64,000 nt of DNA from Micromonospora craniellae (GCF_014764405.1 NZ_CP061725.1:3100001-3164000), one strand, 5' to 3'; counted from the stretch's first letter, positions 21,449-30,173 are shown. Translations and numbers: made by a program. The notes: a model not told the origin generated them from the sequence alone.

Positions 21449-22897
21449 GTGACCGCCACCGCCTCGGCTCCGGATCGGGCGACGGTGGAGACGATCTTTG
21501 CCGCTCGGCTGCGGGCGATGACGGTGGGCAGCGTGGCGCTGGTCTCGTTGCTGGCCTTCGAGGCGCTCGCGGTGGGCACCGCCATGCCGACTGTGGCCCG
21601 TGCCCTGGACGGTCTGGCCCTGTACGGGATCGCCTTCGGTGGCCCGTTCGCGGCGGGTGTGGTGGCCATGGTGATCTCCGGCATCTGGTGCGACGCCCGG
21701 GGACCGCGCTGGCCGATGTGGTCCGGTCTCGGTGGCTTCGTCGTCGGGCTGCTGCTCGCCGGGAGCGCGATCACGATGGGCACGCTGGTGGTGGGCCGGA
21801 TCGTGCAGGGATTCGGCGCCGGGCTGCTGTCGGTCGCGTTGTACGTGATCGTCGCGAAGGCGTACCCGGAACACCTGCACCGGCGGATCTTCGCCGCGTT
21901 CGCCGCCGCGTGGGTGGTGCCGTCACTGGTGGGGCCGCTGCTGGCGGGCCTGGTGGTGGAGCACGTCGGCTGGCGGTGGGTCTTCCTGGCGGTGCCGGTG
22001 GTGGCGGTGCCGGCGGTCCTGCTGGTCCATCCGGGCCTGCGGTCGATCGGCGCGGGCCGGGCTACCGTAGCGGGCCGTTCGCCGGACGGGCCGGAGCCCG
22101 GCGTCGACGGTCCGGTGCGTCCGAGGCGTGACCCGTCCGGTCCGCTGACGCGGATCGGCTGGGCGTGCGGGGCGGGGGTGAGCGCCGCACTGCTGCACAT
22201 CGGGGGTCAGCAGCGCGGCGCCACCGCCGTGGCGTTGGTCGCGTCGGCCCTGGTCGGTCTGCTGGTCTGCGCCCCGCGCCTGCTGCCCGGCGGTTTCCTC
22301 CGGGCCGGGCGGGGCCTGCCCACCGTGGTCGGGCTGCGCGGGCTGGCCTCCGGCGCGTTCGTCGGCGCGGAGGTGGTGATCCCGCTGATGCTCTCCCGGG
22401 AACGCGGATTCTCGCCCACCGCAGCCGGCCTGGTGCTGACCACCGGTGCGGTCGCCTGGTCGTTCGGCTCGTGGCTACAGGGCCGGGTCCGCGCGCCACG
22501 CAGCCGTGCCACCCTGCCGAGAACCGGCCTGGCCTGCATCACCGTCGGTGTCGCGGTGGTGGGCCTGACGGTGCTGCCGGCCGTACCGGTCGGGGTGGGC
22601 GTGGCCGGCTGGGCGGTGGCCGGGACCGGCATGGGTCTGCTCTATCCGTCGCTGTCGGTGCTGACCCTGGAGTTGTCGGCCCCCGGCGAGCAGGGGCGCA
22701 ACAGTTCGTCGTTGCAGTTGTGCGACTCGCTCGCCGCCGCCGCCGTGCTGGCGCTGACCGGTGCGGTGCTGGCGGCGGGCGCGGCACCGGGCCCGGGCAG
22801 CTACGGGGTGACCCTCGCGGCGGCGGCCGGGCTGGCGTTGGTCGGCGCGCTGCTCGCCGGTCGGGTGGTGCCCGGCGTACGGGTCGGGGCCGCCTGA
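21449..22897 (+). CDS. MFS transporter (drug efflux type)
   Basis: 482 residues from GTG 21449, which has GGGGA 7 bp upstream. A TTG at 21413 in frame is less likely. The sequence is almost entirely hydrophobic with a multi-TM pattern. The motif-A region is WCDARGPRWPMW, motif-C-like sequence is AAWVVPSLVGPLLAGLVVEH, and RIVQGFGAGLLSVALYVIVA lies between. This fits the DHA family of proton-coupled exporters. Substrate cannot be read. Upstream, TGACCTGA (21354-21361) and TCAGGTCA (21383-21390) form an 8-bp inverted pair that may be an operator. Confidence 0.85.
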   Translation: MTATASAPDRATVETIFAARLRAMTVGSVALVSLLAFEALAVGTAMPTVARALDGLALYGIAFGGPFAAGVVAMVISGIWCDARGPRWPMWSGLGGFVVGLLLAGSAITMGTLVVGRIVQGFGAGLLSVALYVIVAKAYPEHLHRRIFAAFAAAWVVPSLVGPLLAGLVVEHVGWRWVFLAVPVVAVPAVLLVHPGLRSIGAGRATVAGRSPDGPEPGVDGPVRPRRDPSGPLTRIGWACGAGVSAALLHIGGQQRGATAVALVASALVGLLVCAPRLLPGGFLRAGRGLPTVVGLRGLASGAFVGAEVVIPLMLSRERGFSPTAAGLVLTTGAVAWSFGSWLQGRVRAPRSRATLPRTGLACITVGVAVVGLTVLPAVPVGVGVAGWAVAGTGMGLLYPSLSVLTLELSAPGEQGRNSSSLQLCDSLAAAAVLALTGAVLAAGAAPGPGSYGVTLAAAAGLALVGALLAGRVVPGVRVGAA

Positions 22898-22966
22898 GCC
22901 CGACTGACAAGCGCATCCGCCGAATCCGGAGTGCGGGCCGGAGGCAGCCGGGAGGATGGTCACGCG

Positions 22967-23596
22967 ATGAACTTCCTGACTCTCCTGCCGCTGGCCGTGG
23001 TCATGATCGCCGGGACCCAGTTGGTGGCGGCGGTCTTCTTCGCCTCCTCCGACCGGCCCCGGGCCGCCTCGCTGGGCTACCTGGCCGGCGCGGCCATCGT
23101 GGTGTGCGGTGGCACGACATTGGCCTGGCTGGTCACCCACCTGTTCCGGATCAGCGTCGACGACCATGGCGGCCGGTTCGAACGGATCGTCGACTGGCTC
23201 GTCCTGGTGCTGCTGGCCGTCCTGGCGGTGGTGGTGTTCCTGCGGCGCCACTCCGGGCCACCCACCTGGATGGGTCGGCTCCAACACGCCACCCCCCGGT
23301 ATGCGCTCCGAGTCGGCGTGCTGCTCTTCCTGGCCATGCCGGCGGACGACCTGACCATGCTCACGGTCGGTGCCAGCGCCGCCCGGCACGGTCTGCCGTG
23401 GTGGCACCTGCTGCCGTTCATGCTGCTCACCCTGACCCTGCTGGCTCTGCCCCTGCTGGCGTTGCTGCTCCTGGGCCGTCGGGCGGCGGCGGTGCTGCCC
23501 CGGATCCGGGACTGGGCCGACAGCCACGCCTGGCTGGTCAGCGAGGCGGTGATCGTGTTCTTCGTCGTACTCACCGTGCTGGACCTGGCCCGGTGA
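22967..23596 (+). CDS. GAP-family integral membrane protein
   Basis: 209 residues from ATG 22967, with GGGAGG 11 bp upstream. Six hydrophobic segments are visible, starting with FLTLLPLAVVMIAGTQLVAA. The conserved loop segment FLAMPADDLTMLTVGASAAR and the C-terminal VSEAVIVFFVVLTVLDLAR support the GAP (Sap) family. These membrane proteins occur in mycobacteria and relatives, where some are linked to export of envelope lipids. Substrate and role here are unknown. It is 69 bp downstream of the MFS gene in the same direction. Confidence 0.7.
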   Translation: MNFLTLLPLAVVMIAGTQLVAAVFFASSDRPRAASLGYLAGAAIVVCGGTTLAWLVTHLFRISVDDHGGRFERIVDWLVLVLLAVLAVVVFLRRHSGPPTWMGRLQHATPRYALRVGVLLFLAMPADDLTMLTVGASAARHGLPWWHLLPFMLLTLTLLALPLLALLLLGRRAAAVLPRIRDWADSHAWLVSEAVIVFFVVLTVLDLAR

Positions 23597-23665
23597 GGTG
23601 GCCCATAACTGTCACGCCACCCGGTCCTCGACCCGTCGTCGGAGTAGTCGATGAAGGAGGTTGAC

Positions 23666-24445
23666 ATGCGGGTACTGGTCACCGGAGCGGGCGGCCGACT
23701 CGGCGGGGCGGTGCTGCCCCGGCTGGTCGCCGAGGGGTTCCAGGTGCGGGCCACCAGCCGGCGGGCGCGTACCGGATCGGGTGTCGAGTGGGTGGTGGCG
23801 GACCTGGCGACCGGCGCGGGCGTCGCGGCGGCGGTGGCCGGGGTGAATGCGATCCTGCACCTGGCGTCCTCGCCGACCCGGCGTACCCACGAGATCGACG
23901 TGCTCGGCACCCGCCGGCTGGTCACTGCGGCGGCCGGGGCGGGCGCGGCCCACCTGGTCTACATCTCGATCGTGGGCGTGGACCGCGTGCCGTACGTGTA
24001 CTACCGGCACAAGCTCGCCGCCGAGCAGGTGGTGGCCGCCGGTGGGGTGCCGTGGACGGTGCTGCGGGACACCCAGTTCCCGCAGTTCCTCGACGAGCTG
24101 CTGCAGACGTCGAGCAAGCTCGGCCCGGTGATCGCCGACCGGGCGGTGGTGGCCCAGCCGGTCGATCCCGGTGAGGTGGCGGACAAGCTGATCGAGCTGC
24201 TGCGCGCCGGTCCGCGCGACGACATCGTGGAGTACGGCGGCCCCGAGGTGCTGCGGTTCGACGACGCGGTACGCACCTGGCGGCAGGCGCGGAAGTCCCG
24301 CCGACCGATGCTGCCGGTGCGGTTCCCCGGCCGCCTCGGTCGCGAACTGCGCGACGGTGGACTGGTCACCGAGGCCCACCCGACGGGCCGACGGACCTGG
24401 GCGGACTACCTGGCCGACACGTACGGGGGAACGACGACAAGATGA
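23666..24445 (+). CDS. NmrA-like NAD(P)-binding oxidoreductase
   Basis: 259 residues. ATG 23666 is fixed by a perfect AAGGAGG 6 bp upstream. A Rossmann fold opens the protein (MRVLVTGAGGRLGGAVLPRL, with GxGGxxG). ATSRRA after beta-2 suggests NADP preference. VYISIVGVDRVPYVYYRHKL carries the YYxxK-like pair of extended SDRs. The group is atypical SDR/NmrA-like; the substrate is unknown. It stands between the GAP protein and a small membrane protein on the same strand and could share a transcript with them. Confidence 0.85.
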   Translation: MRVLVTGAGGRLGGAVLPRLVAEGFQVRATSRRARTGSGVEWVVADLATGAGVAAAVAGVNAILHLASSPTRRTHEIDVLGTRRLVTAAAGAGAAHLVYISIVGVDRVPYVYYRHKLAAEQVVAAGGVPWTVLRDTQFPQFLDELLQTSSKLGPVIADRAVVAQPVDPGEVADKLIELLRAGPRDDIVEYGGPEVLRFDDAVRTWRQARKSRRPMLPVRFPGRLGRELRDGGLVTEAHPTGRRTWADYLADTYGGTTTR

Positions 24446-24482
24446 CGCTCGCTCTCGTTCACGTTCGCCCTACCGTCGGCTC

Positions 24483-24677
24483 ATGCTCACGTTCGTCGTC
24501 ACCTGCCTCCTGTACGTCTGCGGCTTCGTCTTCCTCTACGGGGTGATCCGGCTCGCGGTCCGACACGCGTTGGAGGACATCGAGGCGCGCCGCGTGCAGG
24601 CGGAGCGGGCGGAGGAGATGGCCGTCGCCCGGGACCGGGCGATGCTCCAGGAGCACGGCTTCCTCACCAACGGCTGA
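24483..24677 (+). CDS. Small single-span membrane protein, 64 aa
   Basis: Starts at ATG 24483 (MLTFVVTCLLYVCGFVFLYG), an N-terminal membrane helix. A charged helix follows (ALEDIEARRVQAERAEEMAV) that may form a coiled coil. The Shine-Dalgarno match is weak, so translation is less certain than for its neighbours. No family recognised. Confidence 0.55.
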   Translation: MLTFVVTCLLYVCGFVFLYGVIRLAVRHALEDIEARRVQAERAEEMAVARDRAMLQEHGFLTNG

Positions 24678-24778
24678 CCGGCTATGGGACTGGCGTGTCC
24701 CGTTGCCGGTCGCTCCACGGCTGACCGGGGCCCTCGGTGACCAACGCACCCGCCCCGGATGGGACGATCGCACCCGTG

Positions 24779-25327
24779 ATGGGAACCTTGCACACCGAGC
24801 CCGCCCGTGGTCGCCCCGACCTGGTGGCCGCACCGGTCGCCGACGCGCTGGCACAGTGGCCCGCCGACGCGCCAGTGGACGTCGACGCGGTCGTGGTCGC
24901 GGCGATCGACGCCGAACTCGCCGACACCGCCGCCTTCTGCGACGCGTACCAGGTGGGGCTGGACGAGTCGGCGAACTGCGTGGTGGTCGCGGGCAAGCGG
25001 GAGGGCGTCGTCCGGTATGCGGCCTGCGTGGTGCTGGCCACCACCCGGGCCGACGTGAACGGGGTGGCCCGGCGGGCGCTGGACGTACGCAAGGCGAGCT
25101 TCGCTCCGATGGCCGACGCGGTCGAGTCGACCGGCATGGAGTACGGCGGCATCACCCCGATCGGGTTGCCGCCGGAGTGGCCGATCCTGGTCGACGCCCG
25201 GGTGGTGGCCGCACCTTACGTGATCATCGGGTCGGGTGTGCGGCACAGCAAAATCGCCCTGCCGGGCCCGGCGTTGGCCGCGTTGCCCGGCGCGCGGGTG
25301 GTGGAGGGCCTGGCCAAGTCGGTCTGA
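24779..25327 (+). CDS. YbaK/EbsC-type aminoacyl-tRNA deacylase
   Basis: 182 residues from ATG 24779 (MGTLHTEPARGRPDLVAAPV), the start usual for this family. An in-frame GTG at 24737 would add 14 residues. The YbaK fold shows ESANCVVVAGKREGVVRYAA, then VLATTRADVN, DVRKASFAPM, GMEYGGITPIGLP and VIIGSGVRHSKIALPG. These proteins hydrolyse mischarged tRNAs (Cys/Ala-tRNA-Pro or similar). The gene is convergent with frnE, with a parS-like site in the 53-bp gap. Prolyl-tRNA synthetase, a plausible functional partner, lies 2 kb away. Confidence 0.9.
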   Translation: MGTLHTEPARGRPDLVAAPVADALAQWPADAPVDVDAVVVAAIDAELADTAAFCDAYQVGLDESANCVVVAGKREGVVRYAACVVLATTRADVNGVARRALDVRKASFAPMADAVESTGMEYGGITPIGLPPEWPILVDARVVAAPYVIIGSGVRHSKIALPGPALAALPGARVVEGLAKSV

Positions 25328-25347
25328 CTGTCGAACGGCGTCGATGT

Positions 25348-25363
25348 GGTTGCACGTGAAACA
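25348..25363 (+). promoter_or_regulatory. parS-like ParB binding site
   Basis: GGTTGCACGTGAAACA matches the bacterial parS consensus TGTTTCACGTGAAACA at 14 of 16 positions, and the core 14-mer at 13 of 14. It is intergenic, between convergent genes, about 20 kb from gyrB and so near the expected origin, where actinobacterial parS sites cluster. Confidence 0.6.
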
Positions 25364-25380
25364 TCGCCGCCGTCGATGGG

Positions 25381-26016
25381 TCAGGAGTCGGCGGCCTCAC
25401 GCTCCGCGACCTCGGTGAGCGCGGCGAGGAGGGTGGCCGGTTCCTGGGCGCCGGAGACCGCGTACTTCCCGGCGAACACGAAGGTCGGCACGCTGGCGAT
25501 GCCGAGCTGCCGTGCCTCGGTCAGCTCCGCGTCGAGCGTGGCGATGCCCTCGTCGGAGTCGAGAAAGCGGCGGGCTTCCGCGCCGTCCAGCCCGACACCG
25601 GCGGCGATCTCGGCGAGCGCCTTTCGGTCACCGATGTCGACGCCGTCGGTGAAGTGCGCCTTGTGCAGGGCGTTCACCGTCTCGGTGCCGCGACATCGCT
25701 CGGTCGCCCAGTCGATCAGCCGGTGCGCCTCGAACGTGTTGGCCGCGATCGCTCGCGAGAAGTTCAGTTCCAGCCCGACGCTCGCCCCGATCTCGGTGAC
25801 CTGGGCGGCCATCTGCTGGGCCCGCTCCGGACCGCCGAACTTGGCGGCCAGCGCGTCGAGCAGCGGCACCGGCGCGGCCACCGGGGACGGGTCGAGCTGG
25901 AAGGGGCGATGCCGGACGGTAACCTCACCGTCGTACGAGCCGAGGGCCTCCTCCAGGCGGCGCAGGCCGATCCAGCACCAGGGGCAGACCACGTCCGCGT
26001 AGATGTCGATCTCCAT
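25381..26016 (-). CDS. DsbA-family oxidoreductase, FrnE-like
   Basis: 211 residues beginning MEIDIYADVVCPWCWIGLRR, with the redox pair Cys11-Pro-Trp-Cys14. The helical insert is followed by the cis-Pro loop (LGIASVPTFVFAGKYAVSGA). There is no signal peptide, so it acts in the cytosol, as is typical for FrnE-type 2-hydroxychromene-isomerase-like thioredoxin-fold proteins. Members assist redox folding or stress defence. It lies 74 bp downstream of sufE on the same strand. Confidence 0.9.
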   Translation of the reverse strand: MEIDIYADVVCPWCWIGLRRLEEALGSYDGEVTVRHRPFQLDPSPVAAPVPLLDALAAKFGGPERAQQMAAQVTEIGASVGLELNFSRAIAANTFEAHRLIDWATERCRGTETVNALHKAHFTDGVDIGDRKALAEIAAGVGLDGAEARRFLDSDEGIATLDAELTEARQLGIASVPTFVFAGKYAVSGAQEPATLLAALTEVAEREAADS

Positions 26017-26090
26017 GACCGGGGACAACCCGCCGGTACGCCGATCTGTTCCCGCACCTGGCGGGTGAGCGAGTCGACCTACCGGCGTGC

Positions 26091-26519
26091 TCAGCCGGCC
26101 TGTTCGCGGACCTGGCGCTTGAGGCGGGCGAGGATGGCGTTGCCGCCGCGTACCCGCAGCGGGCTGATCGCCTGCGCCAGACCCATCCGTTGGTACAGGT
26201 CGTCCGGGACCGCGAGCACCTGCTCCGGGCTCGCACCGGCCAGCCCTTCGGCGAGGATGCCGGCGAACGCGCGGGTGGTGGGCGCCTCCGGCGGGCAGTC
26301 GAACAGGGTGCGTACGGTGCCCTTGGGCGTCACCTCGGCACGCAGGAAGAACGACGTCTGGCACTCCGGCACCTGCTCCATGCCCTCGTGTCCGGTCTGG
26401 TCGGCGGGCAGCGGCGGCACGGCGTCGGAGTACTCCAGCAGCATCTCCAGCACCACGTCACGGGGCGCGGAGGCGAACTCGTCGACGATCTCCGCCAGCT
26501 TGCTCGGCATCTCGGGCAT
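26091..26519 (-). CDS. SufE family sulfur-acceptor protein
   Basis: 142 residues, full length for SufE. The acceptor Cys53 sits in VPECQTSFFLRAEV, and the C-terminal signature is GLAQAISPLRVRGGNAILAR. SufE takes persulfide sulfur from a cysteine desulfurase for Fe-S cluster assembly. No sufS or suf operon is in the window. In many actinobacteria sufE follows a rhodanese gene; here the rhodanese is 6 kb away. Confidence 0.92.
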   Translation of the reverse strand: MPEMPSKLAEIVDEFASAPRDVVLEMLLEYSDAVPPLPADQTGHEGMEQVPECQTSFFLRAEVTPKGTVRTLFDCPPEAPTTRAFAGILAEGLAGASPEQVLAVPDDLYQRMGLAQAISPLRVRGGNAILARLKRQVREQAG

Positions 26520-26559
26520 TCCGCCAGGCTACCGGCGGCGTGCTCGGCGCTGCGGTCGC

Positions 26560-26800
26560 GGCCGGAGTACGGCCGCGACCGCGGTGGCGGTGTGGTGCGG
26601 TGAGCGCGGTCGCGCATGGTTCCGTGCGCGTGTCGCGCTCGGTGCGCGGGCGTGAGCGCGGGGGCGGGGGTGCGTGGATGCGCGGTGCGGCTCACGGTGC
26701 GCGCGGTGCGCGGGCGCGGGCGCGGGCGTGGTCGCGCGGTGCGTGGTCGCGGGCGCGGACGTGCGGTGCGCGGATGTGCGGTGCGGCTCGCGGTGCGTGG
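26560..26800. repeat. Low-complexity GTGCGCG/GCGCGGGC-rich tract upstream of sufE
   Basis: About 240 bp of short, irregular near-repeats such as GTGCGCGGGCGCGGGCG and CGCGGTGCGTGGTCGCGG, with long alternating purine-pyrimidine runs. No gene: open frames through it are Arg/Gly/Ala repeats without family resemblance. It could form Z-DNA or be a site of slippage. It includes whatever promoter sufE uses. Confidence 0.6.
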
Positions 26801-26804
26801 TGGG

Positions 26805-26862
26805 GTGTTAATAGGGGACCCCTTCTCTACCGTAGGCGTTAAGAAGGGGCCCTTCCTTACAC
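26805..26862. repeat. Palindromic intergenic repeat, family A, copy 1
   Basis: Shares the layout TGTTA..AGGGG(A/T)CCCC..TA-CCG(C/T)AGGCGTTA..GGG..CCCTTCCTTACA with copies at 31585, 32602 and 41101. In this copy the arms have drifted and pair imperfectly. It sits in the sufE-CBS gap, just after the low-complexity tract. Confidence 0.75.
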
Positions 26863-26868
26863 CGGCCC

Positions 26869-27294
26869 CTACACCTGGGGGGCCTGTTCGCTGATCTCGC
26901 TGAGGGCGGACGTGGGGTCGAGCTGCATCGCCAGGTCGCCTAGGGAGACGATGCCGACCAGCTTGCGTTCGTGGTCGCAGACGAGGATGCGGCGGATGCC
27001 GCGTTCGCGCATCAGGGCGGCGGCCTTCGCGGCGGTGCAGAACTGCTCGATCATCACGACTTCGCGGGTGAGGATCGAGCCGATGGTGGCGGTCGTGGCG
27101 TTGGCGTTCTCGGCCACCGCGCGGACCACGATGTCGCGGTCGGTGAGGATGCCGGCCAGTTCGGCGCCGTCGGTCACCACCACGTCGCCGATGTCGGCGT
27201 CCCGCATCACGCGGGCGGCCTCGTCCAGTGTGGTCTCCGCCGGCAGGTAGATCACCTGCTTGGTCATCACGTCGACGACCCGATACTCGGTCAT
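26869..27294 (-). CDS. Two-CBS-domain protein
   Basis: 141 residues made almost entirely of a CBS pair: residues ~7-60 (VVDVMTKQVIYLPAETTLDE ... GILTDRDIVVRAVAE) and ~75-130 (ILTREVVMIEQFCTAAKAAA ... GIRRILVCDHERKLVGIVSL). Both carry the G(I/V)xxxxD(R/L) adenosine-nucleotide signature. Stand-alone CBS pairs sense adenine nucleotides; the partner is unknown. It follows proS by 56 bp on the same strand and may be transcribed with it. Confidence 0.9.
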   Translation of the reverse strand: MTEYRVVDVMTKQVIYLPAETTLDEAARVMRDADIGDVVVTDGAELAGILTDRDIVVRAVAENANATTATIGSILTREVVMIEQFCTAAKAAALMRERGIRRILVCDHERKLVGIVSLGDLAMQLDPTSALSEISEQAPQV

Positions 27295-27350
27295 GAGAGC
27301 CTCCAGAACACCATCTGCCGATCGGGATGCCGTACCCCGTTACGTGACCG

Positions 27351-29111
27351 CTACACCACGTTCCTGCCTACCTCCTCGACGAGACGGTCCGCCAGGTTTT
27401 TCACCAGGATCTCGGCACGTTCCCCGGTGGAACGGTCGCGCAGCTCGACGTACCCGTCGGCCAGGCGGCGGCCGACCACGATGGTGCGCGGGATGCCGAT
27501 CAGTTCGGCGTCGGTGAACTTCACCCCGGCGGAGACTCCGGCCCGGTCGTCCACCAGCACCCGCAGGCCGGCTGCGGAGAGTCGGGCGCCGAGGTCGAGC
27601 GCCGCCTCGACCTGCGGACCCTTGCCGGCCGCCACCAGGTGTACGTCGCAGGGCGCGATCGCCGCCGGCCAGACCAGTCCCCGGTCGTCGTGGTGCTGCT
27701 CGGCGATCGCGGCCACCGCCCGGGACACCCCGATGCCGTAGCAGCCCATGGTGGGGCGCACCGGTTTGCCCTGCGGCCCGAGGACGTCCACGGCGAAAGC
27801 GTCGGTGTAGCGGCGGCCGAGCTGGAAGATGTGTCCGATCTCGATGCCCCGGCGCATGGTCAGGCTCCCGCCGACGCAGGCGGGGCAGGGGTCGCCGGGG
27901 CGGACGTCGGCGGCCTCGACGGTGCCGTTCGGGGTGAAGTCGCGGCCACAGACCACGTTCGTGGCGTGCCGTCCCGGCTCGTTCGCCCCGGTCAGCCAGG
28001 CGGTGCCGGGCACCACCCGGGGGTCGACCAGATAGCGGATGCCGAGTTTGTCGAAGACCTGCGGCCCGATGTAGCCCCGGACCAGGTCGGGGCGCTCGCC
28101 CCAGGCGTCGAAGACGTCCACGGTGGCCGGTGCCAGCACCGCGGCCAGCCGCTTGAGGTCCACCTCGCGGTCACCGGGCACCCCGACGACGAGCAGTTCG
28201 GTCTCGTCGACGCCGGGTCGGCGTACGGTCAGCACGACGTTCTTGAGGGTGTCGGCGGCGGTCCAGTCGTCACGTCCGGCGAGGCGCCGCTCGTTGGCCA
28301 GCGCGACCAGGGTGGCGATGGTGGGCGTCTCCGGGGTGTCGTGCACCCCGACGGGCGGCCGGGCCAACGGGTCACCGGCCGCCGGGGCGGGCGTCGTCAC
28401 CGCCTCGGTGTTGGCCGCGTAGTGACAGTCCGTGCAGCCCACGAAGGTGTCCTCGCCGACCGGCGCGATGGCCAGGAACTCCTCCGAGGCGGAACCGCCC
28501 ATCGCCCCCGACGTCGCGTGCACCACCGTGTACGCCAGGCCCAGCCGGTCGAAGACCCGCCGGTACGCGTCCCGGTGCCGGTCGTACGCCGCGCGCAGCC
28601 CCGCCTCGTCCAGGTCGAAGGAGTACGCGTCCTTCATCAGGAACTCGCGTCCGCGCAGCAGTCCGGCGCGCGGCCGGGCCTCGTCGCGGAACTTGGTCTG
28701 GATCTGGAACAGCGTCACCGGGAAGTCGCGGTACGAGGTGAACAGGTCCTTCACCAGCAGCGCGGCCAGCTCCTCGTGGGTGGGGGCGAGCAGGTGCTCG
28801 GCGCCACGCCGGTCGGCCAGCGTGAAGATGTCGTCGCCGTACTCGGTCCACCGTCCGCTGGTGCGGTACGGCTCGGCGGGCAGCAGTGCCGGGAAGTGCA
28901 CCTCCTGGTCACCGATCGCGGTCATCTCGGCTTGGACGATCTCGGTGACCCGGTCCAGCACCAGCTTGCCCAGCGGCAGCCAGGTGTACCCGCCCGGGGC
29001 GGCTCGGCGCAGGTAACCGGCGCGCAGCAGCAGCCGGTGACTCGGCACCTCCGCGTCGGCCGGATCCTCGCGCAGCGTCCGGATCAGCGTGGTCGACATG
29101 CGCAGCAGCAT
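27351..29111 (-). CDS. proS: Proline--tRNA ligase (bacterial type)
   Basis: 586 residues from ATG 29111 (MLLRMSTTLIRTLREDPADA), the family-typical start; an internal ATG at 29099 is possible. Class II motifs: motif 1 around GYTWLPLGKLVLDRVTEIVQ, motif 2 in TKFRDEARPRAGLLRGREFL followed by MKDAYSFD, and motif 3 in GCYGIGVSRAVAAIAEQHHD. The insertion editing domain is present (VHATSGAMGGSASEEFLAIA through the YbaK-like GVHDTPETPTIATLVALANE). It charges tRNA-Pro in the cytosol. It is divergent from a HAD gene. Confidence 0.97.
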   Translation of the reverse strand: MLLRMSTTLIRTLREDPADAEVPSHRLLLRAGYLRRAAPGGYTWLPLGKLVLDRVTEIVQAEMTAIGDQEVHFPALLPAEPYRTSGRWTEYGDDIFTLADRRGAEHLLAPTHEELAALLVKDLFTSYRDFPVTLFQIQTKFRDEARPRAGLLRGREFLMKDAYSFDLDEAGLRAAYDRHRDAYRRVFDRLGLAYTVVHATSGAMGGSASEEFLAIAPVGEDTFVGCTDCHYAANTEAVTTPAPAAGDPLARPPVGVHDTPETPTIATLVALANERRLAGRDDWTAADTLKNVVLTVRRPGVDETELLVVGVPGDREVDLKRLAAVLAPATVDVFDAWGERPDLVRGYIGPQVFDKLGIRYLVDPRVVPGTAWLTGANEPGRHATNVVCGRDFTPNGTVEAADVRPGDPCPACVGGSLTMRRGIEIGHIFQLGRRYTDAFAVDVLGPQGKPVRPTMGCYGIGVSRAVAAIAEQHHDDRGLVWPAAIAPCDVHLVAAGKGPQVEAALDLGARLSAAGLRVLVDDRAGVSAGVKFTDAELIGIPRTIVVGRRLADGYVELRDRSTGERAEILVKNLADRLVEEVGRNVV

Positions 29112-29216
29112 TGCCGCAGCGTACGACCCGAGGTGTGGGACAGCGATCCGAATAGGGTCGCTTGAACACCGCACCAGGTCCGTCGCCCGATCCGGGTCTG
29201 GGCGAGGATGGGGGGC

Positions 29217-29978
29217 ATGATGCGGGCACCAGGCGGGCTGTTGCTGGATTTCGGGGGCGTGCTGGCGGACGCACCGGGGAACGGATGGGCGGCACCGGAC
29301 GTCGTCCGGCGGATGTCCGAGGTGATCGACGGTGCCCTGCCGGACGAGCGGATCGCGGCCGACCTGGCCGAGGGCGCGCGGGCGTACGGGCGGTGGCGGG
29401 ACGAGACCGGCGTCTCGGCCGAACCGGTCGAGCTGACGCACGACCGGGTGTGGGGGGACTTCGTCACCCACACCTGGCCCGAACCGGCCCGCGCCGCCGT
29501 CGCGCGGCAGGCCACTCCGCTGGCGTACGCGTCGACGTGGCGCACCGAGTGGCAGGTGCGGCCCGGAATCCCCGAGGCGTTGGCGGCCGCCGCTGAGGCG
29601 GGAGTGCCGATGGCCGTGGTCAGCAACGCCCTCTGCGGTGCCGCCCACCGTGACTTCCTGGCCGCCGCCGGACTGTCCGGCCGGTTCGTCGCCGAGTTCT
29701 ACAGCGACGAGACCGGGCTGCGGAAACCGAACCCGCGCTTCGCCGAGCTGGCCGCCGACGCCATCGGCGTACCGGTGCAGGAGTGTTGGTTCGTCGGCGA
29801 CAGCCTGCACCGGGACGTGGCCTGCGCCCGGCGGGCCGGGATCGGGGCGGCGATCCTGATGCGCTCGCCGCGCACCGACCGTGAGCCCGACGCGCCCGAG
29901 CTGTCGCCGGACGCCTGGATCGAAGACGGTCACGGGCTGCTCGACCTGCTGCGGGGTAGCCGCGACGCGGGACTCTAG
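29217..29978 (+). CDS. HAD-superfamily hydrolase
   Basis: 253 residues. Motif I is LLLDFGGVLAD with the nucleophilic Asp. Motif II is the Ser in MAVVSNALCG, and motif III/IV combine the Lys of GLRKPNPRF with WFVGDSLHRDVACARRAG. The cap is a small helical C1 type. Substrate unknown: phosphatase or dehalogenase-like. ATG 29208, 29217 and 29220 are all in frame; 29217 has the best spacing to GAGG. It is divergent from proS with ~105 bp between starts. Confidence 0.88.
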   Translation: MMRAPGGLLLDFGGVLADAPGNGWAAPDVVRRMSEVIDGALPDERIAADLAEGARAYGRWRDETGVSAEPVELTHDRVWGDFVTHTWPEPARAAVARQATPLAYASTWRTEWQVRPGIPEALAAAAEAGVPMAVVSNALCGAAHRDFLAAAGLSGRFVAEFYSDETGLRKPNPRFAELAADAIGVPVQECWFVGDSLHRDVACARRAGIGAAILMRSPRTDREPDAPELSPDAWIEDGHGLLDLLRGSRDAGL

Positions 29979-29984
29979 CGCGGG

Positions 29985-30173
29985 TCAGGGGCGCTTGGCC
30001 TCGGCGATAAAGGCGCACCAGGCGGATGGGCTGAAGGCGAGCGCTGGGCCGGTGACGTCCTTGCTGTCGCGCACGCCGACGACGCCGGGCAGATTGGCGG
30101 CGACTTCGACGCACTCACCGCTGCCGCTGCGGGTGGACTTGCGCCAGTCTGCGCCCGTCAGATCGTGGACCAT
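29985..30173 (-). CDS. DUF397 protein
   Basis: 62 residues with the family signature DWRKSTRSGSGECVEVAANL, then GVVGVRDSKDVTGPALAFSP and AWCAFIAEAK. DUF397 proteins are encoded next to HTH/DUF5753 regulators in actinomycetes, and several pairs act as regulator and antagonist in development. Here the start overlaps the end of the partner by 16 bp. The partner is disrupted, so this gene may be orphaned. Confidence 0.9.
   Translation of the reverse strand: MVHDLTGADWRKSTRSGSGECVEVAANLPGVVGVRDSKDVTGPALAFSPSAWCAFIAEAKRP

Noticed and set aside
26540..26842. A 100-codon frame across the GC-rich tract
   Set aside because: Its product is a low-complexity Arg/Gly/Ala sequence that ends in the palindromic repeat; no ribosome binding site.
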